A stretch of DNA of 64,000 nucleotides. Source: VAZQ01 sp963721005 (GTDB lineage Bacteria > Pseudomonadota > Alphaproteobacteria > Rhizobiales > Xanthobacteraceae). The position numbers and the translations under genes are program-made. Shown here one piece after another: positions 1 through 9,277 of the stretch. Location: positions 434,001 to 498,000 of the forward strand of contig CAVRHR010000004.1 of NCBI GenBank assembly GCA_963721005.1, given 5' to 3'. Position 1 is the first letter of the stretch. Each line of letters opens with the position of its first letter. Under the pieces are notes generated by a model. The model saw only the letters and a list, made by a program, of their open reading frames with translations, was not told the DNA's origin and ran no database searches.

Positions 1-143
1 TCTCGATGCATGCGCTCGCCGCCATGCAGCTGACCGGCGTGGCCGGCGGCATGCAGGTCAAGAATGCGCGGCTCGGCGGCATCTTCAACATGGGCGGCAC
101 CGCGGTCGCCAACTACGTGAGCATTTTGGAGCGGATCAGGTAG
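1..143 (+). CDS. Thiolase/acetyl-CoA acetyltransferase, C-terminal end (partial)
   Basis: Only the last 46 codons are present, read from base 3 to the TAG at 141-143. The peptide ends with a glycine-rich segment (GGIFNMGGTAVANYV) followed by SILERIR. This matches the C-terminus of thiolase-like acetyl-CoA acetyltransferases of the SCP-x/lipid-transfer type, where a GG-containing loop near the end carries part of the acyl-CoA active site. The start and the catalytic cysteine lie outside the window, so the substrate cannot be judged. A REP-like palindrome separates it from the convergent exporter gene. Confidence 0.7.
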   Translation, partial: SMHALAAMQLTGVAGGMQVKNARLGGIFNMGGTAVANYVSILERIR

Positions 144-170
144 GACTTGGATCGGTCGAAGCAATCATCA

Positions 171-320
171 GCCTTATCCTGAGGAGCATCGCTCAAGCGA
201 TGCGTCTCGAAGGATGGCCGCAAGCTCGTGCCATCAGGGAGTTTACGCCCGTCTTTGCGGGCTATGCATCCATCCTTCGAGACGATCGCGCAAACGGCGC
301 GATCTCCTCAGGATGAGGCT
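171..320. repeat. REP-like intergenic palindrome pair
   Basis: Two copies of a 'tcctgagga...gtctcgaaggatgg' unit lie in opposite orientation at about 173-216 and 270-314. They bracket a short module (234-265) that recurs at 21154-21188 and 25316-25350. The unit lies between convergent genes and its right edge overlaps the end of the exporter gene. Such palindromes are common between rhizobial genes. It could fold into a long hairpin and act as a terminator. Confidence 0.75.
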
Positions 321-2095
321 TCTTGGGGCTCAGCCGCCCGTTCCACCGGCAGCATGAACTGGGTGCGGGCGAGCTCGGCGAAGCTGCCGCCCTGGCGGGA
401 GAGCTCGTCGAAGCTGCCGGTCTCGACGACGCGGCCGTTCGCCAACAGCAGGATACGGGTGGCGCTGCGCACGGTCGCCAGCCGATGCGCGATCACGAAC
501 GTGGTGCGGCCCTTCATCACCTCGGTCAAGGCGGCCTGCACCTTGGCCTCGGTCAGCGCGTCGAGCGAGCTGGTGGCTTCGTCCAGGATCAGGATCGGCG
601 GGTCCTTGAGCAGCGCCCGGGCGATCGAGAGCCGTTGGCGCTCGCCGCCCGACAACAGCCGGCCGCGCTCGCCGACCCTGGCCTCGAAGCCTTCGGGGTG
701 GCGCTCGATGACGTCGAGCACCTGGGCGCGGGCGCAGGCGGCGCGCAGCTCCTCGTCGGTCGCGTCGGCCTTGCCGACCCGCAGGTTTTCGGCGATCGAG
801 CGGTTGAACAGCAGCGCCTCCTGGAACACGACCCCGATATTGTGCCGCAGCCCCGACAGGCGGAGCGCCCGCACATCCATGCCGTCGATCTTCACGGTGC
901 CGGATTGCGGGTCGAAGGCGCGGTGCAGGAGCGCGAGCGCGGTCGACTTGCCGGCTCCGGTGGCGCCCACCAGCGCGATGGTCTCGCCCGGCAGCGCCGT
1001 GAAGCTCAGGTCGGCGACCGCCGAGCGCTTGCCGTCGTAGGAGAACGAGACGTCGTCGAACTCCACCAGCCCGCGCAGCCGCCCCGGATCCATGGCGTCG
1101 GAGCGGTCGCGCACCGCCGGCTCGGTGTCGAGCACCTCGAAGAACTCGTTGAGCCGCGGCGCGTCCATCAGCATCCGGTTGGCGAACATCACCGCCTGCT
1201 CGAGCCGGTTGATCAAGAGCGCGGCGAAACCCATGAACATGACGATCTCGCCGACCGTGGTGAGCTCGTTGAGATAGAACCAGATGCCGGCGATCAGGAT
1301 CGCCAGCATGGTCAGGGTGGTCGAGGTGCGGGTCAGCACCGCGGCGGCCGCCCACCAGGACAGCACCGGCATCTGGGCGCCCAGCAGCATGTCGCCCACC
1401 TTGCGCAGGCCCAGCACCTCGATCTCGATGCGGTCGAAGCTCTGCACCAGCGCCACGTTGCCCAGCGTGTCGGAGGTGCGCTCGGCGACGTCGGAATAAT
1501 ACTCCTCGACCTTGGCCTGCAGCTGCTCGCTCTTGCCGATCACCAGCGCGATCAGCACCGTGAAGACGACGCAGAGCAGGATCAGCAAGAGCGCGTAGCG
1601 CCAGTTGAGCGCGAGGGTGAGCGGCAACAGCACGATCAGCGAGACGAAGGCGGTGAAGTTCTCGCGAAAGAACCACAGCCACAGACCCCATAGCGCGTTG
1701 GTCCCGGTCAGCATCACCTTCATCAGGCGGCCGGAATGGAAACCGTCGTGATAGCTCAGCGGCAGCTGCAGGACGTGCTCGAAATAGGCGGTCATCACCA
1801 CCTGGCGCTGGCGGTGCGCGAGCCGGTCGGCATGCAGCGCCACCAGCGCGCCGCACAGGATCGAGAACAGGCCGAAGCCGGTCCAGGCCCCCACCAGGCT
1901 CAGCAAGGTCGGCCACGACAGGTCGGCGAGGTGGCCCTGGGCGTTGGCCAGCGTATCGACGATGCGGCCGAACAGGACCGGCTCCACGAAGATCGCAAAG
2001 GCCAGCGCCACGTTCGCGACGGCCAGCACCCAGCCCAGCCGGGCCTCGCGTCCCAAGAGCTCGAGAACGCGAAGGTAAAGACGCAGAAACTTCAT
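308..2095 (-). CDS. ndvA: NdvA/ChvA-like exporter, fused ABC permease-ATPase
   Basis: This 595-residue half-transporter carries an N-terminal membrane domain of about six helices (residues 1-320) and a C-terminal ATPase. The Walker A (GATGAGKST) is near residue 380, the signature LSGGERQRLS near 482, Walker B ILILDEATS near 500 and the switch histidine (IAHR) near 536. Length and sequence resemble NdvA/ChvA proteins, which export cyclic beta-1,2-glucan to the periplasm. No glucan synthase is nearby, so the substrate is inferred. The start at MKFLRLYLR was preferred because a longer upstream reading adds about 62 residues unlike the family. A LysR gene diverges from it across 336 bases. Confidence 0.85.
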   Translation of the reverse strand: MKFLRLYLRVLELLGREARLGWVLAVANVALAFAIFVEPVLFGRIVDTLANAQGHLADLSWPTLLSLVGAWTGFGLFSILCGALVALHADRLAHRQRQVVMTAYFEHVLQLPLSYHDGFHSGRLMKVMLTGTNALWGLWLWFFRENFTAFVSLIVLLPLTLALNWRYALLLILLCVVFTVLIALVIGKSEQLQAKVEEYYSDVAERTSDTLGNVALVQSFDRIEIEVLGLRKVGDMLLGAQMPVLSWWAAAAVLTRTSTTLTMLAILIAGIWFYLNELTTVGEIVMFMGFAALLINRLEQAVMFANRMLMDAPRLNEFFEVLDTEPAVRDRSDAMDPGRLRGLVEFDDVSFSYDGKRSAVADLSFTALPGETIALVGATGAGKSTALALLHRAFDPQSGTVKIDGMDVRALRLSGLRHNIGVVFQEALLFNRSIAENLRVGKADATDEELRAACARAQVLDVIERHPEGFEARVGERGRLLSGGERQRLSIARALLKDPPILILDEATSSLDALTEAKVQAALTEVMKGRTTFVIAHRLATVRSATRILLLANGRVVETGSFDELSRQGGSFAELARTQFMLPVERAAEPQEASS

Positions 2096-2431
2096 GGCGC
2101 CGATGCTGTTAATGCGAGGGAAATCTACTTTAGCGGAAACTCGTGCGCCTGCAACGAGGGCTGTGCAAAAGCAGGCAGGGGCGATTTTGCTATTTCGGCT
2201 GCGGCACAGAGGCGCCTCGTCCCCTTTGCGCTTGCAAATAAGACGTTTGTCTCCAATCCTCCGATTTTGGGTGGCCCACAATCGCCGCTTGCTTGAAATT
2301 ATCGACGGTGGCGGAAATGATCGTGGCAGGGCCGGACGCTATAGCTTGAAAGAAGCGGATGACATCCGACCGGTGTCGGACGCATTGTTGGAGGTCGAGG
2401 CCGGGAGCCGCCGACCCCGGGGGGCTGATGC
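2096..2431. other. Divergent intergenic region, exporter/LysR
   Basis: No gene is supported here. The region must hold the promoters of the leftward exporter and the rightward LysR gene. LysR regulators often bind between themselves and a divergent target, so it is the likely operator zone, but I could not pick out a convincing dyad. Confidence 0.4.
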
Positions 2432-3298
2432 ATGCTGAATATTCCGACCGACCTGCTGCGGACCCTGGTGGCGGTGACCGAGATGCGCAGCTTCACCAAG
2501 GCGGCCCAGTCGCTGGGCGTGACACAACCGGCGGTTAGCGCTCAGATCAAGCGGTTGCAATACCTGCTCGGCTACGAGGTGCTCGACAAGAGCGCGCCGG
2601 GCGTGAGCCTCACCCCGCGGGGCGAGATCGTGGTCAACAACGCCCGCCGCCTGTTGTCCATCAACGACGAGATCCTCCAGCTGACCAGCGGCCATATGCC
2701 CGGACAGACCATCCGGGTGGGCATTCCGATCGACTACGCCGGCTCGCGGCTGCCCGGAACCCTGATCCGGTTTCGCCAGCAGTGGCCCGATATCAGCTTC
2801 AACGTCAGCAGCGGACCGGTCGACGACATGCTGCGTGATCTCAAGCAGGGCGAGCTCGACCTGGTGCTGGCGCTGTTCACCGAGGAGCCGACCATCGAGG
2901 CGCGCCACGTCTGGCGCCAGGAGACCGTCTGGGTGCACAGCGACGCCACCGAGCTCGATCCCGAAGGTCCGGTGCCGCTGGTGTCCTATGGGGGCGATAG
3001 CGCCTGCCAGCGCATCGCGGTCGCCACGCTCCATCGCGCCGGCCGCGACTGCGATTTCGTGTTCACCTCCCACAGCCTGGTCAGCCTGGTGGCCGCCGTG
3101 GTGGCCGGCTTCGGCGTGATGGTGGTGCCGCGCGGGCGCGCGATCAGGAACAACCTGTCGATCTGGGAGGACGCGCCGCTGCCGCCGTTGCCCGACCTCT
3201 ATTGCGCCATCATGGTCCGCGACGGCGGCGACCGCGCCGTGATCGAGGAGCTCGCCGATTATCTCAAGCGCGAGATCACGCTGGAGCCGAATTCGTAG
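2432..3298 (+). CDS. LysR-family transcriptional regulator
   Basis: The 288-residue protein has the standard LysR layout. A winged helix-turn-helix fills residues 3-62 (FTKAAQSLGVTQPAVSAQIKRLQ), cited here as its key stretch AAQSLGVTQPAVSAQ. A periplasmic-binding-like effector domain follows from about residue 90 to the end. The family senses a small metabolite and usually controls a neighbouring or divergent gene. Here the divergent gene is the NdvA-like exporter and the next gene downstream is an oppositely oriented binding protein. The ligand is unknown. The ATG at 2432 lies 8 codons before the helix-turn-helix, as is normal for the family. Confidence 0.9.
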   Translation: MLNIPTDLLRTLVAVTEMRSFTKAAQSLGVTQPAVSAQIKRLQYLLGYEVLDKSAPGVSLTPRGEIVVNNARRLLSINDEILQLTSGHMPGQTIRVGIPIDYAGSRLPGTLIRFRQQWPDISFNVSSGPVDDMLRDLKQGELDLVLALFTEEPTIEARHVWRQETVWVHSDATELDPEGPVPLVSYGGDSACQRIAVATLHRAGRDCDFVFTSHSLVSLVAAVVAGFGVMVVPRGRAIRNNLSIWEDAPLPPLPDLYCAIMVRDGGDRAVIEELADYLKREITLEPNS

Positions 3299-3360
3299 CT
3301 GGACTCCGACGGATGCTCCGCACTTGTCCCGGGCGCCGCGCAGCACTTCTTAGTGGTGCG

Positions 3361-3416
3361 CTGCAGACCCGGGACCGTTCCAAATTCTTGCGTTTGGAAC
3401 GGTCCCGGGTCTGCAG
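3361..3416. terminator. Perfect 24-bp stem hairpin
   Basis: Bases 3361-3384 and 3393-3416 are exact inverted copies around an 8-base loop, centred on 'gacccgggaccgttcc'. The hairpin lies between the convergent LysR and binding-protein genes. There is no T-tract. It resembles a dispersed intergenic repeat of these bacteria and could serve as a two-way terminator. Confidence 0.6.
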
Positions 3417-3471
3417 TGCACCGCTCCGCAAGAGCTGCGCGCTGCACCTGCATCCGGGACAAGATCGCGCC

Positions 3472-4509
3472 TCAATTCAGCTTGCGATCCGCGGCGGGGG
3501 GCAGAAACGCCGGATCGAAGATGTCGGCCGGCTTCGGCTTGGCCTTGAACGTATAGGTCAGCGCGATCTGATTGATCGCCTCGCCGAGCCGCACGGCGTC
3601 GATCGCGCCGAGCCCATTGGCGCGCACCTCCGGGGTGACGATATTGTCCCGGATCGCCATCCTGAGCCGCTCGAGCTCGACCTCTTTCTTGCCCAGGTCC
3701 TCGCGCTTGACCACGGAATCGACCGCGACCGACGGATTTCTGATGGTATCCTTGAGCCCCTTGAGGAAGGCGCGCAGAAACCCCTCGATCGCCTCGGGCT
3801 TCTCGGCCGCGAACTTGGCGTTCACGATGATGGCGCCGCCATAGAGCTTGAGGCCGTAATTGGCCATCGGCAGCACCACCACGTCGTCGACCGGCACGCC
3901 GCGATCCTTGAGATCGACATAGACCCGGAACGAATAGCCCAGCACCGCGTCGAGCTGCCCGGCCGCCAGCATCGGGGCCCGCACCGGCACGCCGATCTTC
4001 TCCACCGTCACCTTGGCCGGGTCGATGTCGTTGAGCTTGGCGAAGATCGGCCACTGGTCGAAGCTTTCGCCGGTCGGCGGGGCGCCGAGCTTCTTGTCCT
4101 CCAGGCTCTTGGGATCGCTGATGCCGCGGCTCTTGCGGCCCACGATCGCGAACGGCGGCTTGTTGTACAGCATGAACACCGCCCGGACCGGTGCCGCCGG
4201 GTTCTGGTCGCGATATCTGATGAGCGCATTGATGTCGGCGAAGCCGAGCTCGTAGGCCCCCGACGCGACCCGGGTGATCGGCTCGAGCGCGTTCGCGCCC
4301 TCGTCGATCGTCACCTCGAGCCCTTCGCTGCGGTAATAGCCCCGATCCTGCGGCAGCAGGAACAGCGCCGCCGGTCCCTCCAGGCGATCGTCGAGCGAAA
4401 GCTTGAGGGCGGTCTGCGCCTGCGCGGAACCGGCGATCGAGAGGGCGGCCAGCAACCCCGCCGCGCGCGTGGCGGCCCGGCGAAACGTCGTGGCTTGGCG
4501 GAGGGTCAT
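3472..4509 (-). CDS. NMT1/ThiY-like ABC substrate-binding protein
   Basis: The 345-residue product begins with a signal peptide ending near AGSAQA and continues as a type 2 periplasmic binding fold of the NMT1/THI5-like class (DRGYYRSEGLEVTIDEG, then SGAYELGFADINALI). Such proteins deliver nitrate-, sulfonate-, taurine- or pyrimidine-like ligands to ABC permeases. No permease or ATPase lies beside it, so it is an orphan and its ligand is open. The start at MTLRQATTF puts the signal peptide at the N-terminus and has an AGGAAA-like ribosome site upstream. It diverges from putA across about 220 bases. Confidence 0.85.
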   Translation of the reverse strand: MTLRQATTFRRAATRAAGLLAALSIAGSAQAQTALKLSLDDRLEGPAALFLLPQDRGYYRSEGLEVTIDEGANALEPITRVASGAYELGFADINALIRYRDQNPAAPVRAVFMLYNKPPFAIVGRKSRGISDPKSLEDKKLGAPPTGESFDQWPIFAKLNDIDPAKVTVEKIGVPVRAPMLAAGQLDAVLGYSFRVYVDLKDRGVPVDDVVVLPMANYGLKLYGGAIIVNAKFAAEKPEAIEGFLRAFLKGLKDTIRNPSVAVDSVVKREDLGKKEVELERLRMAIRDNIVTPEVRANGLGAIDAVRLGEAINQIALTYTFKAKPKPADIFDPAFLPPAADRKLN

Positions 4510-4731
4510 GACATGATCCGATGCGGTTTCCTGACCCGGCCCGGCCTCTCGAGCCCCGCAAACCTTGTTGATGCAATCACAAGAGAACAGGATGGCGCAA
4601 AGCGCAAGCCGGGATCGCCGCAGCCCTGCGATCATCACGGGATTGCGAACGCGGGCCGCCGCGATCGTTTGCTCCCGCGCGGCGCTTTTGCCTTAAGATC
4701 GGTTAACCGGGAGGCCGGGCCGAATCATGTC

Positions 4732-7700
4732 ATGAGCAAGGACGCGCTCATTCGCCACGCCCCGGGCACCGATCCTGAACCGTCGTTCAGCGGGCCCGGC
4801 TTCAGCGCGCCCACCTTCAGAGCGCCGTATGCGCCGCCCGACGAGGACATCGCGGCGCGCTTGCTGGCCTCGGCGGTGCGGCTGCCTGCGGCCGAAGCGC
4901 GCATCGACCGGCGCGCCACCGGCCTGATCGAGGCGATCCGGCGCCGCACCGGCGGTCTCGGCGGCATCGAGGACTTCCTGCACGCCTATTCGCTGTCCAC
5001 CCGCGAGGGCCTCGCCCTCATGGTGCTGGCCGAGGCGCTCTTGCGGGTGCCGGACTCCGCCACCGCCGACCGACTGATCGAGGACAAGCTCGCGACCGGC
5101 GACTGGTCGTCCGCCGACTTGAAGTCGCACACGCTCTTGGTCTCGGCCTCGGCCTGGACGCTCGGCATCACCGCCCGCATCATCCATCCGGGCGAGACGC
5201 CCGACAGCATTCTCGACGGGCTGATCCGGCGGCTCGGCCTGCCGGTGGTGCGCACCGCGACCCGCGAGGCGATGCGGCTGCTCGGCTCCCATTTCGTGCT
5301 CGGGCAGACCATCGAGGAGGCGTTGCGCCGCGCCGATGCCTCGCACGCGCGCTACTCCTTCGACATGCTGGGCGAGGGCGCGCGCACCGCCGCCGATGCG
5401 GCGCGCTATCGCGCCGCCTATGCGTCGGCGATCGACGCCATCGGGGCGGGCGCCGGCGATGCGGCGCTGCCGGCGCGGCCCGGTATCTCGGTCAAGCTGT
5501 CGGCGCTCCATCCGCGCTTCGAGCCGGTGTCGCGCGCGCGCGTGCTCTCCGAGCTGGTGCCCGATGTCATCGGTCTGGCCCGACAGGCGCGGCGCCACGA
5601 CCTCAACTTCACGGTGGACGCGGAGGAAGCCGACCGGCTCGAGCTTTCGCTCGAGGTGTTCGCGGCGGTGCTGGCGGATCCGTCGCTGCGCGGCTGGGAG
5701 GGCTTTGGCCTGGCGGTGCAGGCCTATCAGAAACGTGCCGGCGCGGTGATCGATTGGCTGGCCGAGATCGCACAGGCGCACCGCCGCCGCCTGATGGTGC
5801 GGCTGGTCAAGGGCGCCTATTGGGACAGCGAGATCAAGCGCGCGCAGGAGCGCGGGCTCGCCGACTATCCGGTCTTCACCCGTAAGCCGATGACCGATCT
5901 CTGCTACCTCGCCTGCGCCGGCAAGCTCCTGGCGGCGCGGCCGCGGCTTTTCCCGCAATTCGCGACCCACAACGCGCTCACGGTCGCGAGCGTGATCGAG
6001 AATGCGGGCGGGGTCGCGGACTACGAGTTCCAGCGCCTGCACGGCATGGGAGAAGCGCTCTACCAGACGCTGCTCGCCGAGCTGCCGCAGGCGGCCTGCC
6101 GCGTCTATGCGCCGGTCGGCGGGCATCGGGATCTGCTGGCCTATCTGGTGCGCCGCCTGCTCGAGAATGGCGCCAACTCCTCCTTCGTGTCGGCGGCGGC
6201 CGATCCCAAGGTGCCGATCGCCGACCTACTGCGCCGGCCGCAAAGCGCCATCGGGGATGCGCGTCACGCCCGCCACAAGAGCATCCCGCTGCCGCGCGAT
6301 CTCTATGGGCCGGAGCGCCGCAATTCCGCCGGTGTCGAATTCGGCGACCGGGCGGCGCTGCGCGCGTTATTGACGGAGATCGGGCAGGCGACCGGCGCCA
6401 CCGACGCAGCGCCGCTCGTCGACGGAATTCCGCTTCCCGGCCGCACCCGCCAGGTGATCTCGCCGATCGATGGTGCCGCGATCGGGACGGTGACGCAGGG
6501 CGACGCGGCGATCGCCGCAGCCGCCATGACGGCGGCGCAGGCGGGCTTCGCGGACTGGGAGGCGGTACCGGTCGAGCGGCGCGCCGCCGTGCTCGCGCGC
6601 GCCGGCGATCTTTTGGAAGCGCGGCGCGGCTGGCTCATTGCCCTCATGGGGCGCGAGGGCGGCAAGACCATCGACGACGGCATCGCCGAGGTGCGCGAGG
6701 CGGTCGACTTCTGCCGTTACTACGCCGCGCAGGCACGCCGGGCGCTGGCGCCCGCCCCGATGCCGGGGCCGACCGGCGAAAGCGACCTGCTGCGCTATCG
6801 CGGCCGTGGCGTCTTCGTGTGCATCAGCCCGTGGAATTTCCCGCTCTCGATCTTTCTCGGCCAGGTGAGCGCCGCGCTCCTCGCCGGCAACGCGGTGGTG
6901 GCGAAGCCGGCCGAGCAGACCCCGCTCATCACCGCCGAGGCGGTGCGCATTCTGCATGAAGCCGGCGTGCCGGTGAGCGCGCTCCACCTGGTGCCGGGTG
7001 ACGGCGCGATCGGTGCCGCCCTGGTGGCCGATGCGCGCACTGCAGGCGTCGCTTTCACCGGCTCGACCGCGGTCGCGCGGAGCATCAATCGCTCGCTCGC
7101 CGCCCGGGATACGCCGATCGTGCCGCTCATCGCCGAGACCGGCGGCATCAATCCGATGATCGTCGATGCCACCGCGCTGCCCGAGCAGGTGGCCGACGAT
7201 GTGGTGGCGTCGGCGTTTCGCTCCGCCGGCCAGCGCTGCTCGGCGCTGCGGCTCCTGTGCGTGCAGGAGGACGTGGCCGAGCGCATCCTCACGATGGTGG
7301 AGGGCGCCGCGTGCGAGCTGAAGCTCGGCGACCCGGGCGATCCCGCGACCCATGTGGGGCCGGTGATCGATCAGGACGCCAAGGACCGGCTCGACCGATG
7401 GATTGCGAGCCCGCCGGCGCGGGCCCGCTTGCGCTTCCGTTGGGATCGCGGCCGCGCCCTGCCGGCGGGTGGGCTGTTTGTGCCGCCCACCATCATCGAG
7501 CTCGCGCGCGCCGCCGATCTCGACGAGGAGGTTTTCGGCCCGGTCCTGCACGTGGTGCGCTGGCGCGCCGATGCGCTGGAGGCGCTCATCGATGAGATCG
7601 CCGGCAACCGCTACGGTCTGACGCTCGGCATCCATTCGCGCATCGACCGGACCGCGAGCCGCATCGCGGCGCGGCTGTCGCACGGCAACGTCTATGTGAA

Positions 7701-7878
7701 CCGCAACATGATCGGCGCCGTGGTGGGCACCCAGCCATTCGGCGGCAGCGGGCTCTCCGGGACCGGACCCAAGGCCGGCGGGCCCGACTATCTCCGGCGT
7801 TTCGCTGCCGAGCAGGTGGTTAGTACCAATACGGCCGCGGCCGGCGGCAATGCCTCGCTGCTGACCGCCGAAGAGTGA
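4732..7878 (+). CDS. putA: Bifunctional proline dehydrogenase / P5C dehydrogenase
   Basis: The 1048-residue protein oxidises proline to glutamate in two steps. The FAD-dependent proline dehydrogenase barrel covers roughly residues 90-480 (FTVDAEEADRLELS, RLVKGAYWDSEIKRAQ). The NAD-dependent aldehyde dehydrogenase covers about 540-1030, with catalytic Glu802 (IAETGGINP) and Cys836 (AGQRCSALR) both present. The short length and lack of an N-terminal ribbon-helix-helix mean it is the non-DNA-binding type found in many alphaproteobacteria. The reading frame is open far upstream, but only the ATG at 4732 gives the family N-terminus. It is probably membrane-associated and feeds electrons to quinone. 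Confidence 0.95.
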   Translation: MSKDALIRHAPGTDPEPSFSGPGFSAPTFRAPYAPPDEDIAARLLASAVRLPAAEARIDRRATGLIEAIRRRTGGLGGIEDFLHAYSLSTREGLALMVLAEALLRVPDSATADRLIEDKLATGDWSSADLKSHTLLVSASAWTLGITARIIHPGETPDSILDGLIRRLGLPVVRTATREAMRLLGSHFVLGQTIEEALRRADASHARYSFDMLGEGARTAADAARYRAAYASAIDAIGAGAGDAALPARPGISVKLSALHPRFEPVSRARVLSELVPDVIGLARQARRHDLNFTVDAEEADRLELSLEVFAAVLADPSLRGWEGFGLAVQAYQKRAGAVIDWLAEIAQAHRRRLMVRLVKGAYWDSEIKRAQERGLADYPVFTRKPMTDLCYLACAGKLLAARPRLFPQFATHNALTVASVIENAGGVADYEFQRLHGMGEALYQTLLAELPQAACRVYAPVGGHRDLLAYLVRRLLENGANSSFVSAAADPKVPIADLLRRPQSAIGDARHARHKSIPLPRDLYGPERRNSAGVEFGDRAALRALLTEIGQATGATDAAPLVDGIPLPGRTRQVISPIDGAAIGTVTQGDAAIAAAAMTAAQAGFADWEAVPVERRAAVLARAGDLLEARRGWLIALMGREGGKTIDDGIAEVREAVDFCRYYAAQARRALAPAPMPGPTGESDLLRYRGRGVFVCISPWNFPLSIFLGQVSAALLAGNAVVAKPAEQTPLITAEAVRILHEAGVPVSALHLVPGDGAIGAALVADARTAGVAFTGSTAVARSINRSLAARDTPIVPLIAETGGINPMIVDATALPEQVADDVVASAFRSAGQRCSALRLLCVQEDVAERILTMVEGAACELKLGDPGDPATHVGPVIDQDAKDRLDRWIASPPARARLRFRWDRGRALPAGGLFVPPTIIELARAADLDEEVFGPVLHVVRWRADALEALIDEIAGNRYGLTLGIHSRIDRTASRIAARLSHGNVYVNRNMIGAVVGTQPFGGSGLSGTGPKAGGPDYLRRFAAEQVVSTNTAAAGGNASLLTAEE

Positions 7879-8000
7879 CATCGCGCCGCGGCGCGGCCGC
7901 AACCCGCGGCGTTAAACTGACGTTAGGCTTGGGCCGCGAAGTTCTGCGCGGCCCCGATGCGCTAACGCAATCTTGACCCGGTCGAGCTATTGTGGATCGC

Positions 8001-8381
8001 ATGACTGATTCGATCGATCGCCTCCACCAAGCCGTCGTGGCCGCCAAGCACGCCGATCCGGCGTCCTCGCGCACCGCCCGGCTGCTGCGCTCCGGCCGCA
8101 GCAAGATGGCCAAGAAGCTGGCCGAGGAGGCGATCGAGGTGGTGATCGACGTCATCGACGGCAATACCGACGCCGCCATCAAGGAAAGCGCGGATCTGAT
8201 CTACAACCTGGTGGCGCTCTGGGTCGAGGCCGGCATCGAGCCCCGCCATGTCTGGGCCGAGATGGAGCGGCGGGAGCGGCTGTTCGGCATCGCCGAGAAG
8301 CTGCCCAAGCATGCCGCCGAGCCCGCGAGCCGGCGCAAGGTGGTGGCGCTCGAAAGCCGCCGCACGCGCAAGCGCCGCTGA
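8001..8381 (+). CDS. hisE: Phosphoribosyl-ATP diphosphatase-like protein (HisE fold)
   Basis: The 126-residue protein has the all-alpha MazG-type fold of HisE. Typical stretches are SRTARLLRSG, KLAEEAIEVVIDVI and ESADLIYNLVAL. The acidic EEA and ESAD motifs bind magnesium for pyrophosphate removal from phosphoribosyl-ATP in histidine synthesis. It has a basic tail of about 30 residues beyond the usual domain. No other his gene is nearby, so it may be a second, specialised copy rather than the pathway enzyme. The ATG at 8001 was chosen over a GTG nine bases upstream. Confidence 0.8.
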   Translation: MTDSIDRLHQAVVAAKHADPASSRTARLLRSGRSKMAKKLAEEAIEVVIDVIDGNTDAAIKESADLIYNLVALWVEAGIEPRHVWAEMERRERLFGIAEKLPKHAAEPASRRKVVALESRRTRKRR

Positions 8382-8420
8382 TTTTCGCCGGACGAAGCTT
8401 TCTCCCACAGATTGACTCCT

Positions 8421-8542
8421 CTGCCTCATGGTGAGGAGCGCGGGCAACGCCCGCGCGTCTCGAACCATGGTCAAGTGCGTGGGCCACCCGGGCTGTGTCC
8501 TTCGAGACGGCCGGCAAGAGCCGGCCTCCTCGGGACGAGGGA
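8421..8542. repeat. REP-like palindromic repeat, copy A
   Basis: This dispersed repeat reads 'cctcatggtgaggagcgcg...', then 'gtctcgaaccatgg' and ends 'ggcctcctcgggacgaggg'. It is the near-complete inverted counterpart of the repeat at 10850-10970. The pair brackets the YqaA-like gene and the IS110 element. It serves as the reference for the empty site of that insertion. Confidence 0.8.
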
Positions 8543-8609
8543 GGCAGTGCTTGCAGAAGCACTCGAGCCTCCGCCTGGACATTCCTGCCCGCCTTGGTTA
8601 GCAACCGCC

Positions 8610-9191
8610 ATGCTTCGCAAAATCTACGACTGGTGCATCGACGCCGCCGAACGACCTTACGCTTTGTGGATCCTGGGTGCGGTCTCGTTCATGGAGAGCT
8701 CGTTCCTGCCGGTGCCGCCCGACATCATGCTGATTCCGATGTCGCTCGCCCGGCCCGAACGGGCTTGGCGCTTCGCGGCGGTTTGCACCTTGACGTCGGT
8801 CGCCGGCGGCATGCTCGGCTACCTCATCGGCGCCGTGCTCTACGATTCGGTCGGGCTGTGGTTGATCCGGCTCTACGGCTATGGCGACAAGGTCGAGGCG
8901 TTTCGCGCAGCTTACGCGCAATACGGTCACTGGATCATCCTGCTCAAGGGGCTCACGCCGATCCCCTACAAGATCATCACCATCGCGTCAGGCTTTGCGG
9001 GCTACAATTTCGGCCTGTTTGTGTTGCTGTCGTTGCTCACCCGCGGTCTGCGCTTCTTTGCCGAGGCGTTCCTGCTCAAGCGTTACGGCGATCGCGCCCG
9101 CACCATGTTGGAGGAGCGGCTGGGTTTCTGGGTGACGGTCGGCGCGCTGGTGCTGGTCGGCGGCGTGGTGGCGGCGCTCTATCTGGTGTGA
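8610..9191 (+). CDS. YqaA/DedA-like (SNARE-associated) membrane protein
   Basis: The 193-residue protein has four or five hydrophobic segments and the pattern of YqaA-like members of the DedA/VTT superfamily: FMESSFLPVPPDIML at the re-entrant loop, YLIGAVLYDSVG, and the conserved KGLTPIPYKIITIASGFA. Family members act in lipid carrier or phospholipid movement across the inner membrane. The E-S-S-F-x-P-x-P-P-D signature is intact. It appears single-copy and monocistronic. The IS110 element begins about 90 bases downstream and does not disrupt it. Confidence 0.85.
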   Translation: MLRKIYDWCIDAAERPYALWILGAVSFMESSFLPVPPDIMLIPMSLARPERAWRFAAVCTLTSVAGGMLGYLIGAVLYDSVGLWLIRLYGYGDKVEAFRAAYAQYGHWIILLKGLTPIPYKIITIASGFAGYNFGLFVLLSLLTRGLRFFAEAFLLKRYGDRARTMLEERLGFWVTVGALVLVGGVVAALYLV

Positions 9192-9277
9192 AGCTGAGTT
9201 CCTCAATTCCGCCCGGGCGAGCCGCAATTGGCAGCCGAAGTCCGCCCGGAAATGCCCGGCTCACTGACTCCCTCGTC

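Noticed and set aside
3202..4731. A 500-codon upstream extension of the putA reading frame
   Set aside because: It runs antisense through a well-supported binding-protein gene and has no family likeness; GC-rich DNA keeps such frames open by chance.
6367..7902. Long minus-strand open frame opposite putA
   Set aside because: Arg/Gly/Ala-rich shadow of the real coding strand with no domain.
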